Origin: Vanilla planifolia
Taxonomy: Eukaryota; Streptophyta; Magnoliopsida; Asparagales; Orchidaceae
Direction of reading: 5' to 3'
Assembly (NCBI GenBank): GCA_023846275.1
Contig: CM043878.1
Span: forward strand, 5,945,501-6,009,500
Length of the DNA stretch: 64,000 bases
The stretch's first letter is position 1, and the number at the start of each line of letters is the position of its first letter. Made by a program: the position numbers and the translations under genes. This document shows, in pieces, positions 62,800 to 64,000 of this stretch. The notes under the pieces were generated by a model. The model saw nothing but the letters and a program-made list of their open reading frames with translations. It was not told where the DNA came from and did not search any database.

Positions 62800-64000
62800 T
62801 TTTATACCACAGGTATGAATAGGTTGTCCTCAATCAAGGACAAACTTTAGTTTTCTTTAAGTATAAGTCAAAAGCAAGAAAAAAACACTCAATTAATGAC
62901 AAGGAGCATCATGTAGTTTTGTAGTCTCGAGGATATTAAAAGCATTATTTATCATAACCATAGTTTGTTTTGTAAACTAAGCATAAAGCATTATAGCTTC
63001 TTGACTCCCAAAAGAAATTGAATTAACATGCCAAATGCATTGAGTTCTATTAAAGGTTTATCTATGATGACCACTAATAAGGAAAGAACAAAGAATAACA
63101 AAACTAAGCCACTTGTACACATTTTTCCATTTGTTTTCTATAAAAATTATAGTAGAATGGTTTGATTTTTAGAGAAGCTTAGAAATACAAGGAATTTGTG
63201 CTTCATAATGGTTGTCTTTTTGTAATATTCATGATTATATATTCCTAACATTTTGAAAAAGGATTTTCCTATATAGAAGTTAAATGCAGGTGATTTATGA
63301 GCATAAAATAAAAAAAATGATAGAAAATATGATTGATTGGCCTACTTTTATCAAAGATGTAGCCAAAACTTCGAATGCCATCATACTTAAGCAATAGCAA
63401 AACAAAGCAAATCATGGAACTACATAATATTTATGGCACATGATCAACTTTGGTAAAAGATTAGTATTAATTTGCATTATGATTGTTAAAAACTATAATG
63501 AAGAATGATTCTACTTTTTGTTTTGACGATTGATTTTTGAAATTGGCATTATATTTGTGCAATAAAACATTCATTGCTTTTGAAACAGTATGTCTTCTCT
63601 ATGCCTCATGGCAAAATTATAAAGACAACACAATACAAGTCCGTTGTTTCTAATTGTAAGGCCAATTTCATTAGATATTTTTAAAAGCATTTGTAAGGAA
63701 TATTAGCCATTAATCTGTAATATATTTATTGTTTGTCACCCCTAAAAAGATGGGCAAACTAAAGTAATTAATAGAAACTTAAAAAAGTTATTAAGGTGTC
63801 TAGTAGGTAATTCTTGAAATTGAGATTTATTTTTATCTCAGTCAGAGTTTGAATGCAATAGCAACATAAATAAGTCAATAAGATGGGTCTATTTGACAGC
63901 ATGCATAGCTATAAGCTTAGGAAACTTGTAAATCTCATTCCTCTCCTATTGTGTAGCAAATAAAATAATTCAATAGGGAGACTTCCAAAGTATATGATAA
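62800..64000 (+). mobile_element. Ty3/Gypsy fossil (Reina/CRM-like integrase region), continues past the right edge
   Basis: Short blocks recall a chromovirus integrase: a DWPTFIKDVAK-type block near 63335 (family FYWPxLxxDV), and near 63740-63840 a HPKKMGKLK-type block (family HPQTDGQTE) followed by an EFECNSNINKS-type block (family EFAYNxxxxxS). The element is clearly broken and old. Its left boundary is uncertain and its right part lies outside the window. Confidence 0.6.

Noticed and set aside
1-64000. tRNA or rRNA genes, CRISPR arrays, organelle insertions
   Set aside because: No cloverleaf with matching A and B boxes, no rRNA-like sequence, no spaced identical repeats and no plastid or mitochondrial gene sequence were recognised by eye; a dedicated scan was not possible.

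Overview
The window is plant nuclear DNA. It has spliceosomal introns, AT-rich gene-poor intergenic DNA, many decayed retroelements and four recognisable protein-coding loci. The F-box and USP genes are GC-rich at their 5' ends and fall towards AT-rich 3' ends, a gradient typical of commelinid monocots. Blocks of ATCATAC/GTACGAT-like repeats make me lean towards a Zingiberales-type genome (banana and relatives), but that is a low-confidence inference.

Layout. 1-13.6 kb: a gene-free, very AT-rich stretch with several diverged direct repeats. 13.69-14.55 kb (+): a three-exon universal-stress-protein-like gene whose first intron appears to use a GC-AG splice pair. 14.97-25.97 kb (-): a complete five-exon nucleotide-sugar transporter of the UDP-GALT1/GONST5 type, tail-to-tail with the USP gene; its 8.26 kb first intron holds a tandem array of roughly 0.8 kb units. 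26.4-35.2 kb: no gene; it holds a GC-rich 14-bp palindrome beside a 199-bp TA-type microsatellite, and a heavily decayed Ty3/Gypsy fossil. 35.41-37.29 kb (+): an intronless F-box gene of the Arabidopsis At5g39450 type. 37.3-48.5 kb: gene-free, with tandem repeats, a possible pair of decayed LTRs and a 41-nt poly-T tract. 48.56-50.90 kb (-): the last five exons of a ubinuclein (UBN/HPC2-type histone chaperone subunit); its 5' half is not in the window. 50.9-64 kb: a 5'-truncated, recently inactivated L1-type LINE with RNase H (+), flanked on both sides by older LINE pieces on the minus strand, then a short tandem duplication and a second Ty3/Gypsy fossil running off the right edge.

The genes do not form a pathway. 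The USP-like protein is a probable soluble nucleotide-binding stress protein, the transporter supplies Golgi nucleotide sugars, the F-box protein is a probable SCF adaptor and ubinuclein belongs to the HIRA H3.3 deposition complex. UDP-GALT1-type and ubinuclein genes are also near neighbours on both members of a duplicated Arabidopsis chromosome 1 segment, so this may be ancient microsynteny. I found no previously undescribed system. The most worthwhile observations are the GC-AG intron, the competing splice acceptors in the transporter, the missing ubinuclein 5' half and the opposed LINE arrangement.
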